From contig CAWVQA010000102.1 of NCBI GenBank assembly GCA_963932145.1, positions 204,350 through 268,349 on the forward strand: a stretch of DNA of 64,000 bases. Reading direction: 5' to 3'. Position numbers and translations under genes: made by a program. Origin of the DNA: Acanthosepion lycidas. Lineage: Eukaryota > Mollusca > Cephalopoda > Sepiida > Sepiidae. Positions 36,953 to 50,651 of the stretch are shown in pieces (within the stretch, counting starts at the first letter, position 1; the number at the start of each line of letters is the position of its first letter). The notes beneath the pieces were generated by a model that searched no databases, was not told where the DNA came from, and worked only from the letters and a program-made list of their open reading frames with translations.

Positions 36953-37575
36953 CATATCGATTTTCAATAATTTCATTGTTTTTCTAATGTTTTCAAAGAG
37001 TTATTGATATTTACAAACTAGCGTTGAAAAAGTAGTGAAAAAAGCTAGATTTTGCATGTAAATCGCTATGTAATTAAAAGTTGTGTAAAACATAAAATCT
37101 TAAATATAACTTTGTCAAAACTTCTGAAACTAGTAAAAATCAATAAGTTTTGATTGATTTCATATCGATTTTCAATAATTTCATTGGTTTTCTAATGTTT
37201 TCAAACAGTTATTGATATTTACAAACTAGCGTTGAAAAAGTAGTGAAAAAAGCAAGATTTTGCATGTAAATCGCTATGTAATTAAAAGTTGTGTAAAACA
37301 TAAAATCTTAAATATAACTTTGTCAAAACTTCTGAAACTAGTTAAAATCAATAAGTTTTGATTGATTTCATATCGATTTTCAATAATTTCATTGTTTTTC
37401 TAATGTTTTCAAAGAGTTATTGATATTTACAATCTAGCGTTAAAAAGTAGTCAAAACAGCTAGATTTTGCATGTAAATCGCTATGTAATTAAAAGTTGTT
37501 TAAAACATAAAATCTTAAATAAAAGTTTGTCAAAACTTCTGAAACTAGTTAAAATCAATAAGTTTTGATTGATTT
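36953..37575 (+). repeat. Junction trimer between the two long duplications
   Basis: It holds an A-like monomer with GA at 46-47 that ends CTAGTAAAAATC, then a B, then a C whose right part switches to the I type (GTTGTTTAAAAC, AAATAAAAG, CTTCTG). That last switch, between the short block ending near 37461 and GTTGTTT at 37495, is where homology to 33135 begins. Confidence 0.75.
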
Positions 37576-39859
37576 CATATCGATTTTCAATAATTTCATT
37601 GTTTTTCTAATGTTTTCAAACAGTTATTGATATTTACAAACTAGCGTTGAAAAAGTAGTGAAAAAAGCTAGATTTTGCATGTAAATCGCTATGTAATTAA
37701 AAGTTGTGTAAAACATAAAATCTTAAATATAACTTTGTCAAAACTTCTGAAACTAGTTAAAATCAATAAGTTTTGATTGATTTCATATCGATTTTCAATA
37801 ATTTCATTGGTTTTCTAATGTTTTCAAACAGTTATTGATATTTACAAACTAGCGTTGAAAAAGTAGTGAAAAAAGCAAGATTTTGCATGTAAATCGATAT
37901 GTAATTAAAAGTTGTGTAAAACATAAAATCTTAAATATAACTTTGTCAAAACTTCTGAAACTAGTTAAAATCAATAAGTTTTGATTGATTTCATATCGAT
38001 TTTCAATAATTTCATTGTTTTTCTAATGTTTTCAAAGAGTTATTGATATTTACAATCTAGCGTTAAAAAGTAGTCAAAACAGCTAGATTTTGCATGTAAA
38101 TCGCTATGTAATTAAAAGTTGGGTAAAACATAAAATCTTAAATAAAAGTTTGTCAAAACTTATGAAACTAGTTAAAATCAATAAGTTTTGATTGATTTCA
38201 TATCGATTTTCAATAATTTCATTGTTTTTCTAATGTTTTCAAAAAGTTATTGATATTTACAAACTAACGTTGAAAAAGTAGTGAAAAAAGCTAGATTTTG
38301 CATGTAAATCGCTATGTAATTTAAAGTTGTGTAAAACATAAAATCTTAAATATAACTTTGTCAAAACTTCTGAAACTAGTTAAAATCAATAAGTTTTGAT
38401 TGATTTCATATCGATTTTAAATAATTTCATTGGTTTTCTAATGTTTTCAAAGTGTTATTGATATTTACAAACTAGCGTTAAAAAGTAGTCAAAACAGCTA
38501 GATTTTGCATGTAAATCGCTATGTAATTAAAAGTTGTGTAAAACATAAAATCTTAAATATAACTTTGTCAAAACTTCTGAAACTAGTTAAAATCAATAAG
38601 TTTTGATTGATTTCATATCGATTTTCAATAATTTCATTGTTTTTCTAATGTTTTCAAACAGTTATTGATATTTACAAACTAGCGTTGAAAAAGTAGTGAA
38701 AAAAGCTAGATTTTGCATGTAAATCCCTATGTAATTAAAAGTTGTGTAAAACATAAAATCTTAAATATAACTTTGTCAAAACTTCTGAAACTAGTTAAAA
38801 TCAATAAGTTTTGATTGATTTCATATCGATTTTCAATAATTTCATTGGTTTTCTAATGTTTTCAAACAGTTATTGATATTTACAAACTAGCGTTGAAAAA
38901 GTAGTGAAAAAAGCAAGATTTTGCATGTAAATCGCTATGTAATTAAAAGTTGTGTAAAACATAAAATCTTAAATATAACTTTGTCAAAACTTCTGAAACT
39001 AGTTAAAATCAATAAGTTTTGATTGATTTCATATCGATTTTCAATAATTTCATTGTTTTTCTAATGTTTTCAAAGAGTTATTTATATTTACAATCTAGCG
39101 TTAAAAAGTAGTCAAAACAGCTAGATTTTGCATGTAAATCGCTATGTAATTAAAAGTTGGGTAAAACATAAAATCTTAAATATAACTTAGTCAAAACTTC
39201 TGAAACTGGTTAAAATCAATAAGTTTTGATTGATTTCATACCGATTTTCAATAATTTCATTGTTTTTCTAATGTTTTCAAAGTGTTATTGATATTTACAA
39301 TCTAGCGTTGAAAAAGTAGTGAAAAAAGCTAGATTTTGCATGTAAATCGCTATGTAATTAAAAGTTGTGTAAAACATAAAATCTTAAATAAAACTTTGTC
39401 AAAACTTCTGAAACTAGTTAAAATCAATAAGTTTTGATTGATTTCATATCGATTTTCAATAATTTCATTGGTTTTCTAATGTTTTCAAAGTGTTATTGAT
39501 ATTTACAAACTAGCGTTAAAAAGTAGTCAAAACAGCTAGATTTTGCATGTAAATCGCTATGTAATTAAAAGTTGTGTAAAACATAAAATCTTAAATATAA
39601 CTTTGTCAAAACTTCTGAAACTAGTTAAAATCAATAAGTTTTGATTGATTTCATATCGATTTTCAATAATTTCATTGTTTTTCTAATGTTTTCAAACAGT
39701 TATTGATATTTACAAACTAGCGTTGAAAAAGTAGTGAAAAAAGCTAGATTTTGCATGTAAATCGCTATGTAATTGAAAGTTGTGTAAAACATAAAATCTT
39801 AAATATAACTTTGTCAAAACTTCTGAAACTAGTAAAAATCAATAAGTTTTGATTGATTT
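37576..39859 (+). repeat. 11-monomer duplicated segment, right copy (offset 4,360)
   Basis: This repeats 33216-35499 with the same monomer order and rare marks, including the C/D hybrid at 37992, TATGTAATTTAAAG near 38323 and TAATTGAAAG near 39772. I saw no differing diagnostic site between the copies, so the event is recent or the copies have been homogenised. Confidence 0.85.
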
Positions 39860-42800
39860 CATATCGATTTTCAATAATTTCATTGGTTTTCTAATGTTTT
39901 CAAACAGTTATTGATATTTACAAACTAGCGTTGAAAAAGTAGTGAAAAAAGAAAGATTTTGCATGTAAATCGCTATGTAATTAAAAGTTGTGTAAAACAT
40001 AAAATCTTAAATATAACTTTGTCAAAACTTCTGAAACTAGTTAAAATCAATAAGTTTTGATTGATTTCATATCGATTTTCAATAATTTCATTGTTTTTCT
40101 AATGTTTTCAAAGAGTTATTGATATTTACAATCTAGCGTTAAAAAGTAGTCAAAACAGCTAGATTTTGCATGTAAATCGCTATGTAATTAAAAGTTGGGT
40201 AAAACATAAAATCTTAAATATAACTTAGTCAAAACTTCTGAAACTAGTTAAAATCAATAAGTTTTGATTGATTTCATACCGATTTTCAATAATTTCATTG
40301 TTTTTCTAATGTTTTCAAAGTGTTATTGATATTTACAATCTAGCGTTGAAAAAGTAGTGAAAAAAGCTAGATTTTGCATGTAAATCGCTATGTAATTAAA
40401 AGTTGTGTAAAACATAAAATCTTAAATAAAAGTTTGTCAAAACTTATGAAACTAGTTAAAATCAATAAGTTTTGATTGATTTCATATCGATTTTCAATAA
40501 TTTCATTGTTTTTCTAATGTTTTCAAAAAGTTATTGATATTTACAAACTAACGTTGAAAAAGTAGTGAAAAAAGCTAGATTTTGATGTAAATCGCTATGT
40601 AATTAAAAGTTGTGTAAAACATAAAATCTTAAATATAACTTTGTCAAAACTTCTGAAACTAGTTAAAATCAATAAGTTTTGATTGATTTCATATCGATTT
40701 TCAATAATTTCATTGGTTTTCTAATGTTTTCAAAGTGTTATTGATATTTACAAACTAGCGTTAAAAAGTAGTCAAAACAGCTAGATTTTGCATGTAAATC
40801 GCTATGTAATTAAAAGTTGTGTAAAACATAAAATCTTAAATATAACTTTGTCAAAACTTCTGAAACTAGTTAAAATCAATAAGTTTTGATTGATTTCATA
40901 TCGATTTTCAATAATTTCATTGTTTTTCTAATGTTTTCAAACAGTTATTGATATTTACAAACTAGCGTTGAAAAAGTAGTGAAAAAAGCTAGATTTTGCA
41001 TGTAAATCCCTATGTAATTAAAAGTTGTGGAAAACATAAAATCTTAAATAAAAGTTTGTCAAAACTTATGAAACTAGTTAAAATCAATAAGTTTTGATTG
41101 ATTTCATATCGATTTTCAATAATTTCATTGTTTTTCTAATGTTTTCAAAAAGTTATTGATATTTACAAACTAGCGTTGAAAAAGTAGTGAAAAAAGCTAG
41201 ATTTTGCATGTAAATCGCTATGTAATTAAAAGTTGTGTAAAACATAAAATCTTAAATATAACTTTGTCAAAACTTCTGAAACTAGTTAAAATCAATAAGT
41301 TTTGATTGATTTCATATCGATTTTCAATAATTTCATTGGTTTTCTAATGTTTTCAAAGTGTTATTGATATTTACAAACTAGCGTTAAAAAGTAGTCAAAA
41401 CAGCTTGATTTTGCATGTAAATCGCTATGTAATTAAAAGTTGTGTAAAACATAAAATCTTAAATATAACTTTGTCAAAACTTCTGAAACTAGTTAAAATC
41501 AATAAGTTTTGATTGATTTCATATCGATTTTCAATAATTTCATTGTTTTTCTAATGTTTTCAAACAGTTATTGATATTTACAAACTAGCGTTGAAAAAGT
41601 AGTGAAAAAAGCTAGATTTTGCATGTAAATCGCTATGTAATTAAAAGTTGTGTAAAACATAAAATCTTAAATATAACTTTGTCAAAACTTCTGAAACTAG
41701 TAAAAATCAATAAGTTTTGATTGATTTCATATCGATTTTCAATAATTTCATTGGTTTTCTAATGTTTTCAAACAGTTATTGATATTTACAAACTAGCGTT
41801 GAAAAAGTAGTGAAAAAAGCAAGATTTTGCATGTAAATCGCTATGTAATTAAAAGTTGTGTAAAACATAAAATCTTAAATATAACTTTGTCAAAACTTCT
41901 GAAACTAGTTAAAATCAATAAGTTTTGATTGATTTCATATCGATTTTCAATAATTTCATTGTTTTTCTAATGTTTTCAAAGAGTTATTGATATTTACAAT
42001 CTAGCGTTAAAAAGTAGTCAAAACAGCTAGATTTTGCATGTAAATCGCTATGTAATTAAAAGTTGGGTAAAACATAAAATCTTAAATATAACTTAGTCAA
42101 AACTTCTGAAACTAGTTAAAATCAATAAGTTTTGATTGATTTCATACCGATTTTCAATAATTTCATTGTTTTTCTAATGTTTTCAAAGTGTTATTGATAT
42201 TTACAATCTAGCGTTGAAAAAGTAGTGACAAAAGCTAGATTTTGCATGTAAATCGCTATGTAATTAAAAGTTGTGTAAAACATAAAATCTTAAATAAAAC
42301 TTTGTCAAAACTTATGAAACTAGTTAAAATCAATAAGTTTTGATTGATTTCATATCGATTTTCAATAATTTCATTGTTTTTCTAATGTTTTCAAAAAGTT
42401 ATTGATATTTACAAACTAGCGTCGAAAAAGTAGTGAAAAAAGCTAGATTTTGCATGTAAATCGCTATGTAATTAAAAGTTGTGTAAAACATAAAATCTTA
42501 AATATAACTTTGTCAAAACTTCTGAAACTAGTTAAAATCAATAAGTTTTGATTGATTTCATATCGATTTTCAATAATTTCATTGGTTTTCTAATGTTTTC
42601 AAAGTGTTATTGATATTTACAAACTAGCGTTAAAAAGTAGTCAAAACAGCTAGATTTTGCATGTAAATCGCTATGTAATTAAAAGTTGTGTAAAACATAA
42701 AATCTTAAATATAACTTTGTCAAAACATCTGAAACTAGTTAAAATCCATAAGTTTTGATTGATTTCATATCGATTTTCAATAATTTCATTGTTTTTCTAA

Positions 42801-43803
42801 TGTTTTAAAACAGTTATTGATATTTACAAACTAGCGTTGAAAAAGTAGTGAAAAAAGCTAGATTTTGCATGTAAATCGCTATGTAATTAAAAGTTGTGTA
42901 AAACATAAAATCTTAAATATAACTTTGTCAAAACTTCTGAAACTAGTTAAAATCAATAAGTTTTGATTGATTTCATATCGATTTTCAATAATTTCATTGT
43001 TTTTCTAATGTTTTCAAAGAGTTATTGATATTTACAATCTAGCGTTAAAAAGTAGTCAAAACAGCTAGATTTTGCATGTAAATCGCTATGTAATTAAAAG
43101 TTGGGTAAAACATAAAATCTTAAATATAACTTAGTCAAAACTTCTGAAACTAGTTAAAATCAATAAGTTTTGATTGATTTCATACCGATTTTCAATAATT
43201 TCATTGTTTTTCTAATGTTTTCAAAGAGTTATTGATATTTACAATCTAGCGTTAAAAAGTAGTCAAAACAGCTAGATTTTGCATGTAAATCGCTATGTAA
43301 TTAAAAGTTGGGTAAAACATAAAATCTTAAATATAACTTAGTCAAAACTTCTGAAACTGGTTAAAATCAATAAGTTTTGATTGATTTCATATCGATTTTC
43401 AATAATTTCATTGGTTTTCTAATGTTTTCAAAGTGTTATTGATATTTACAATCTAGCGTTGAAAAAGTAGTGAAAAAAGCTAGATTTTGCATGTAAATCG
43501 CTATGTAATTAAAAGTTGTGTAAAACATAAAATCTTAAATATAACTTTATCAAAACTTCTGAAACTAGTTAAAATCAATAAGTTTTGATTGATTTCTTAT
43601 CGATTTTCAATAATTTCATTGGTTTTCTAATGTTTTCAAAGAGTTATTGATATTTACAATCTAGCGTTGAAAAAGTAGTGAAAAAAGCTAGATTTTGCAT
43701 GTAAATCGCTATGTAATTAAAAGTTGTGTAAAACATAAAATCTTAAATATAACTTTGTCAAAACTTCTGAAACTAGTTAAAATCAATAAGTTTTGATTGA
43801 TTT
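39860..43803 (+). repeat. 19-monomer run of hexamer derivatives
   Basis: The order is B-C-D-E-F-(A2/D)-E-F-A-B-C-D-E-F-A-C-C2-D'-I. It contains one intact C-D-E-F-A register and two contracted ones. Private marks include AAAGAAAGATTTT near 39948, AGTGACAAAAGC near 42226, GCGTCGAAAAAG near 42419, AAAACATCTG and AATCCATAAG near 42723-42751, and TTTTAAAACAG near 42804. The last recurs at 46330 and 48614. Confidence 0.75.
40897..41104 (+). repeat. Hybrid monomer A2/D
   Basis: The left part is A2 (CA at 46-47, A65, AATCCCTATG). The right part is D (AAATAAAAGTTTGTC, CTTATG), and an E follows. A private GTTGTGGAAAAC sits at the switch. In-register exchange between A2 and D would remove B', C and the start of D. 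Confidence 0.8.
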
Positions 43804-45045
43804 CATATCGATTTTCAATAATTTCATTGTTTTTCTAATGTTTTCAAACAGTTATTGATATTTACAAACTAACGTTGAAAAAGTAGTGAAAAAAGCTAGA
43901 TTTTGATGTAAATCGCTATGTAATTAAAAGTTGTGTAAAACATAAAATCTTAAATATAACTTTGTCAAAACTTCTGAAACTAGTTAAAATCAATAAGTTT
44001 TGATTGATTTCATATCGATTTTCAATAATTTCATTGGTTTTCTAATGTTTTCAAAGTGTTATTGATATTTACAAACTAGCGTTAAAAAGTAGTCAAAACA
44101 GCTAGATTTTGCATGTAAATCGCTATGTAATTAAAAGTTGTGTAAAACATAAAATCTTAAATATAACTTTGTCAAAACTTCTGAAACTAGTTAAAATCAA
44201 TAAGTTTTGATTGATTTCATATCGATTTTCAATAATTTCATTGTTTTTCTAATGTTTTCAAACAGTTATTGATATTTACAAACTAACGTTGAAAAAGTAG
44301 TGAAAAAAGCTAGATTTTGATGTAAATCGCTATGTAATTAAAAGTTGTGTAAAACATAAAATCTTAAATATAACTTTGTCAAAACTTCTGAAACTAGTTA
44401 AAATCAATAAGTTTTGATTGATTTCATATCGATTTTCAATAATTTCATTGGTTTTCTAATGTTTTCAAAGTGTTATTGATATTTACAAACTAGCGTTAAA
44501 AAGTAGTCAAAACAGCTAGATTTTGCATGTAAATCGCTATGTAATTAAAAGTTGTGTAAAACATAAAATCTTAAATATAACTTTGTCAAAACTTCTGAAA
44601 CTAGTTAAAATCAATAAGTTTTGATTGATTTCATATCGATTTTCAATAATTTCATTGTTTTTCTAATGTTTTCAAACAGTTATTGATATTTACAAACTAA
44701 CGTTGAAAAAGTAGTGAAAAAAGCTAGATTTTGATGTAAATCGCTATGTAATTAAAAGTTGTGTAAAACATAAAATCTTAAATATAACTTTGTCAAAACT
44801 TCTGAAACTAGTTAAAATCAATAAGTTTTGATTGATTTCATATCGATTTTCAATAATTTCATTGGTTTTCTAATGTTTTCAAAGTGTTATTGATATTTAC
44901 AAACTAGCGTTAAAAAGTAGTCAAAACAGCTAGATTTTGCATGTAAATCGCTATGTAATTAAAAGTTGTGTAAAACATAAAATCTTAAATATAACTTTGT
45001 CAAAACTTCTGAAACTAGTTAAAATCAATAAGTTTTGATTGATTT
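43804..45045 (+). repeat. E-F dimer in triplicate (414-bp period)
   Basis: Three consecutive E-F pairs start at 43804, 44218 and 44632. The E monomers are a special form: CA at 46-47 (as in A) with AACTAACG and TTTTGATG (as in shortened E). The three pairs look identical at all diagnostic sites. This is the smallest higher-order unit amplified in the window. Confidence 0.88.
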
Positions 45046-45461
45046 CATATCGATTTTCAATAATTTCATTGTTTTTCTAATGTTTTCAAACAGTTATTGA
45101 TATTTACAAACTTGCGTTGAAAAAGTAGTGAAAAAAGCTAAATTTTGCATGTAAATCGCTATGTAATTAAAAGTTGTGTAAAACATAAAATCTTAAATAT
45201 AACTTTGTCAAAACTTCTGAAACTAGTAAAAATCAATAAGTTTTGATTGATTTCATATCGATTTTCAATAATTTCATTGGTTTTCTAATGTTTTCAAACA
45301 GTTATTGATATTTACAAACTAGCGTTGAAAAAGTAGTGAAAAAAGCAAGATTTTGCATGTAAATCGCTATGTAATTAAAAGTTGTGTAAAACATAAAATC
45401 TTAAATATAACTTTGTCAAAACTTCTGAAACTAGTTAAAATCAATAAGTTTTGATTGATTT
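45046..45461 (+). repeat. A-B dimer linker
   Basis: The A copy has private changes (ACTTGCG, GCTAAATTTTG) and ends CTAGTAAAAATC. The B copy is typical. Together they restore the normal F-A-B-C order between the dimer array and the 11-mer repeats. Confidence 0.75.
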
Positions 45462-47745
45462 CATATCGATTTTCAATAATTTCATTGTTTTTCTAATGTT
45501 TTCAAAGAGTTATTGATATTTACAATCTAGCGTTAAAAAGTAGTCAAAACAGCTAGATTTTGCATGTAAATCGCTATGTAATTAAAAGTTGGGTAAAACA
45601 TAAAATCTTAAATATAACTTAGTCAAAACTTCTGAAACTAGTTAAAATCAATAAGTTTTGATTGATTTCATACCGATTTTCAATAATTTCATTGTTTTTC
45701 TGATGTTTTCAAAGTGTTATTGATATTTAGAATCTAGCGTTGAAAAAGTAGTGAAAAAAGCTAGATTTTGCATGTAAATCGCTATGTAATTAAAAGTTGT
45801 GTAAAACATAAAATCTTAAATAAAACTTTGTCAAAACTTATGAAACTAGTTAAAATCAATAAGTTTTGATTGATTTCATATCGATTTTCAATAATTTCAT
45901 TGTTTTTCTAATGTTTTCAAAAAGTTATTGATATTTACAAACTAGCGTTGAAAAAGTAGTGAAAAAAGCTAGATTTTGCATGTAAATCGCTATGTAATTA
46001 AAAGTTGTGTAAAACATAAAATCTTAAATATAACTTTGTCAAAACTTCTGAAACTAGTTAAAATCAATAAGTTTTGATTGATTTCATATCGATTTTCAAT
46101 AATTTCATTGGTTTTCTAATGTTTTCAAAGTGTTATTGATATTTACAAACTAGCGTTAAAAAGTAGTCAAAACAGCTAGATTTTGCATGTAAATCGCTAT
46201 GTAATTAAAAGTTGTGTAAAACATAAAATCTTAAATATAACTTTGTCAAAACTTCTGAAACTAGTTAAAATCAATAAGTTTTGATTGATTTCATATCGAT
46301 TTTCAATAATTTCATTGTTTTTCTAATGTTTTAAAACAGTTATTGATATTTACAAACTAGCGTTGAAAAAGTAGTGAAAAAAGCTAGATTTTGCATGTAA
46401 ATCGCTATGTAATTAAAAGTTGTGTAAAACATAAAATCTTAAATATAACTTTGTCAAAACTTCTGAAACTAGTTAAAATCAATAAGTTTTGATTGATTTC
46501 ATATCGATTTTCAATAATTTCATTGGTTTTCTAATGTTTTCAAACAGTTATTGATATTTACAAACTAGCGTTGAAAAAGTAGTGAAAAAAGCAAGATTTT
46601 GCATGTAAATCGATATGTAATTAAAAGTTGTGTAAAACATAAAATCTTAAATATAACTTTGTCAAAACTTCTAAAACTAGTTAAAATCAATAAGTTTTGA
46701 TTGATTTCATATCGATTTTCAATAATTTCATTGTTTTTCTAATGTTTTCAAAGAGTTATTGATATTTACAATCTAGCGTTAAAAAGTAGTCAAAACAGCT
46801 AGATTTTGCATGTAAATCGCTATGTAATTAAAAGTTGGGTAAAACATAAAATCTTAAATATAACTTAGTCAAAACTTCTGAAACTAGTTAAAATCAATAA
46901 GTTTTGATTGATTTCATACCGATTTTCAATAATTTCATTGTTTTTCTAATGTTTTCAAAGAGTTATTGATATTTACAATCTAGCGTTAAAAAGTAGTCAA
47001 AACAGCTAGATTTTGCATGTAAATCGCTATGTAATTAAAAGTTGGGTAAAACATAAAATCTTAAATATAACTTAGTCAAAACTTCTGAAACTGGTTAAAA
47101 TCAATAAGTTTTGATTGATTTCATACCGATTTTCAATAATTTCATTGTTTTTCTAATGTTTTCAAAGTGTTATTGATATTTACAATCTAGCGTTGAAAAA
47201 GTAGTGAAAAAAGCTAGATTTTGCATGTAAATCGCTATGTAATTAAAAGTTGTGTAAAACATAAAATCTTAAATATAACTTTATCAAAACTTCTGAAACT
47301 AGTTAAAATCAATAAGTTTTGATTGATTTCATATCGATTTTCAATAATTTCATTGGTTTTCTAATGTTTTCAAAGAGTTATTGATATTTACAATCTAGCG
47401 TTGAAAAAGTAGTGAAAAAAGCTAGATTTTGCATGTAAATCGCTATGTAATTAAAAGTTGTGTAAAACATAAAATCTTAAATAAAAGTTTGTCAAAACTT
47501 CTGAAACTAGTTAAAATCAATAAGTTTTGATTGATTTCATATCGATTTTCAATAATTTCATTGTTTTTCTAATGTTTTCAAACAGTTATTGATATTTACA
47601 AACTAGCGTTGAAAAAGTAGTGAAAAAAGCAAGATTTTGCATGTAAATCGCTATGTAATTAAAAGTTGTGTAAAACATAAAATCTTAAATATAACTTTGT
47701 CAAAACTTCTGAAACTAGTTAAAATCAATAAGTTTTGATTGATTT
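45462..47745 (+). repeat. 11-monomer unit, tandem copy 1
   Basis: The order is C-D-E-F-A-B-C-C2-D'-I-B'. Rare marks are TTTTTCTGATG with TTTAGAATCTAG in D (about 45700-45735), TTTTAAAACAG in A, and CGATATG with CTTCTAAAACTAG in B. All recur about 2,284 bp later. The I monomer starts CATATCG here but CTTATCG in copy 2. Confidence 0.85.
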
Positions 47746-50028
47746 CATATCGATTTTCAATAATTTCATTGTTTTTCTAATGTTTTCAAAGAGTTATTGA
47801 TATTTACAATCTAGCGTTAAAAAGTAGTCAAAACAGCTAGATTTTGCATGTAAATCGCTATGTAATTAAAAGTTGGGTAAAACATAAAATCTTAAATATA
47901 ACTTAGTCAAAACTTCTGAAACTAGCTAAAATCAATAAGTTTTGATTGATTTCATACCGATTTTCAATAATTTCATTGTTTTTCTGATGTTTTCAAAGTG
48001 TTATTGATATTTAGAATCTAGCGTTGAAAAAGTAGTGAAAAAAGCTAGATTTTGCATGTAAATCGCTATGTAATTAAAAGTTGTGTAAAACATAAAATCT
48101 TAAATAAAACTTTGTCAAAACTTATGAAACTAGTTAAAATCAATAAGTTTTGATTGATTTCATATCGATTTTCAATAATTTCATTGTTTTTCTAATGTTT
48201 TCAAAAAGTTATTGATATTTACAAACTAGCGTTGAAAAAGTAGTGAAAAAAGCTAGATTTTGCATGTAAATCGCTATGTAATTAAAAGTTGTGTAAAACA
48301 TAAAATCTTAAATATAACTTTGTCAAAACTTCTGAAACTAGTTAAAATCAATAAGTTTTGATTGATTTCATATCGATTTTCAATAATTTCATTGGTTTTC
48401 TAATGTTTTCAAAGTGTTATTGATATTTACAAACTAGCGTTAAAAAGTAGTCAAAACAGCTAGATTTTGCATGTAAATCGCTATGTAATTAAAAGTTGTG
48501 TAAAACATAAAATCTTAAATATAACTTTGTCAAAACTTCTGAAACTAGTTAAAATCAATAAGTTTTGATTGATTTCATATCGATTTTCAATAATTTCATT
48601 GTTTTTCTAATGTTTTAAAACAGTTATTGATATTTACAAACTAGCGTTGAAAAAGTAGTGAAAAAAGCTAGATTTTGCATGTAAATCGCTATGTAATTAA
48701 AAGTTGTGTAAAACATAAAATCTTAAATATAACTTTGTCAAAACTTCTGAAACTAGTTAAAATCAATAAGTTTTGATTGATTTCATATCGATTTTCAATA
48801 ATTTCATTGGTTTTCTAATGTTTTCAAACAGTTATTGATATTTACAAACTAGCGTTGAAAAAGTAGTGAAAAAAGCAAGATTTTGCATGTAAATCGATAT
48901 GTAATTAAAAGTTGTGTAAAACATAAAATCTTAAATATAACTTTGTCAAAACTTCTAAAACTAGTTAAAATCAATAAGTTTTGATTGATTTCATATCGAT
49001 TTTCAATAATTTCATTGTTTTTCTAATGTTTTCAAAGAGTTATTGATATTTACAATCTAGCGTTAAAAAGTAGTCAAAACAGCTAGATTTTGCATGTAAA
49101 TCGCTATGTAATTAAAAGTTTGTAAAACATAAAATCTTAAATATAACTTAGTCAAAACTTCTGAAACTAGTTAAAATCAATAAGTTTTGATTGATTTCAT
49201 ACCGATTTTCAATAATTTCATTGTTTTTCTAATGTTTTCAAAGAGTTATTGATATTTACAATCTAGCGTTAAAAAGTAGTCAAAACAGCTAGATTTTGCA
49301 TGTAAATCGCTATGTAATTAAAAGTTGGGTAAAACATAAAATCTTAAATATAACTTAGTCAAAACTTCTGAAACTGGTTAAAATCAATAAGTTTTGATTG
49401 ATTTCATACCGATTTTCAATAATTTCATTGTTTTTCTAATGTTTTCAAAGTGTTATTGATATTTACAATCTAGCGTTGAAAAAGTAGTGAAAAAAGCTAG
49501 ATTTTGCATGTAAATCGCTATGTAATTAAAAGTTGTGTAAAACATAAAATCTTAAATATAACTTTATCAAAACTTCTGAAACTAGTTAAAATCAATAAGT
49601 TTTGATTGATTTCTTATCGATTTTCAATAATTTCATTGGTTTTCTAATGTTTTCAAAGAGTTATTGATATTTACAATCTAGCGTTGAAAAAGTAGTGAAA
49701 AAAGCTAGATTTTGCATGTAAATCGCTATGTAATTAAAAGTTGTGTAAAACATAAAATCTTAAATAAAAGTTTGTCAAAACTTCTGAAACTAGTTAAAAT
49801 CAATAAGTTTTGATTGATTTCATATCGATTTTCAATAATTTCATTGTTTTTCTAATGTTTTCAAACAGTTATTGATATTTACAAACTAGCGTTGAAAAAG
49901 TAGTGAAAAAAGCAAGATTTTGCATGTAAATCGCTATGTAATTAAAAGTTGTGTAAAACATAAAATCTTAAATATAACTTTGTCAAAACTTCTGAAACTA
50001 GTTAAAATCAATAAGTTTTGATTGATTT
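47746..50028 (+). repeat. 11-monomer unit, tandem copy 2
   Basis: This repeats 45462-47745 with the same rare marks. Differences seen are CTAGCTAAAATC in the first C (about 47926), AGTTTGTAAAAC in the second C (about 49118, one base shorter) and CTTATCG at the I monomer (49613). These few changes give a starting point for dating the event. Confidence 0.85.
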
Positions 50029-50651
50029 CATATCGATTTTCAATAATTTCATTGTTTTTCTAATGTTTTCAAAGAGTTATTGATATTTACAATCTAGCGT
50101 TAAAAAGTAGTCAAAACAGCTAGATTTTGCATGTAAATCGCTATGTAATTAAAAGTTGGGTAAAACATAAAATCTTAAATATAACTTCGTCAAAACTTCT
50201 GAAACTGGTTAAAATCAATATGTTTTGATTGATTTCATACCGATTTTCAATAATTTCATTGTTTTTCTAATGTTTTCAAAGTGTTATTGATATTTACAAT
50301 CTAGCGTTGAAAAAGTAGTGAAAAAAGCTAGATTTTGCATGTAAATCGCTATGTAATTAAAAGTTGTGTAAAACATAAAATCTTAAATAAAACTTTGTCA
50401 AAACTTATGAAACTAGTTAAAATCAATAAGTTTTGATTGATTTCATATCGATTTTCAATAATTTCATTGTTTTTCTAATGTTTTCAAAAAGTTATTGATA
50501 TTTACAAACTAGCGTTGAAAAAGTAGTGAAAAAAGCTAGATTTTGCATGTAAATCGCTATGTAATTAAAAGTTGTGTAAAACATAAAATCTTAAATATAA
50601 CTTTGTCAAAACTTCTGAAACTAGTTAAAATCAATAAGTTTTGATTGATTT

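Noticed and set aside
50182-50200. CTTCGTC variant as a CENP-B box
   Set aside because: It matches only the TTCG core; the required CGGG part is absent, and the variant is seen in only two monomers. No CENP-B box is visible in the general monomer.
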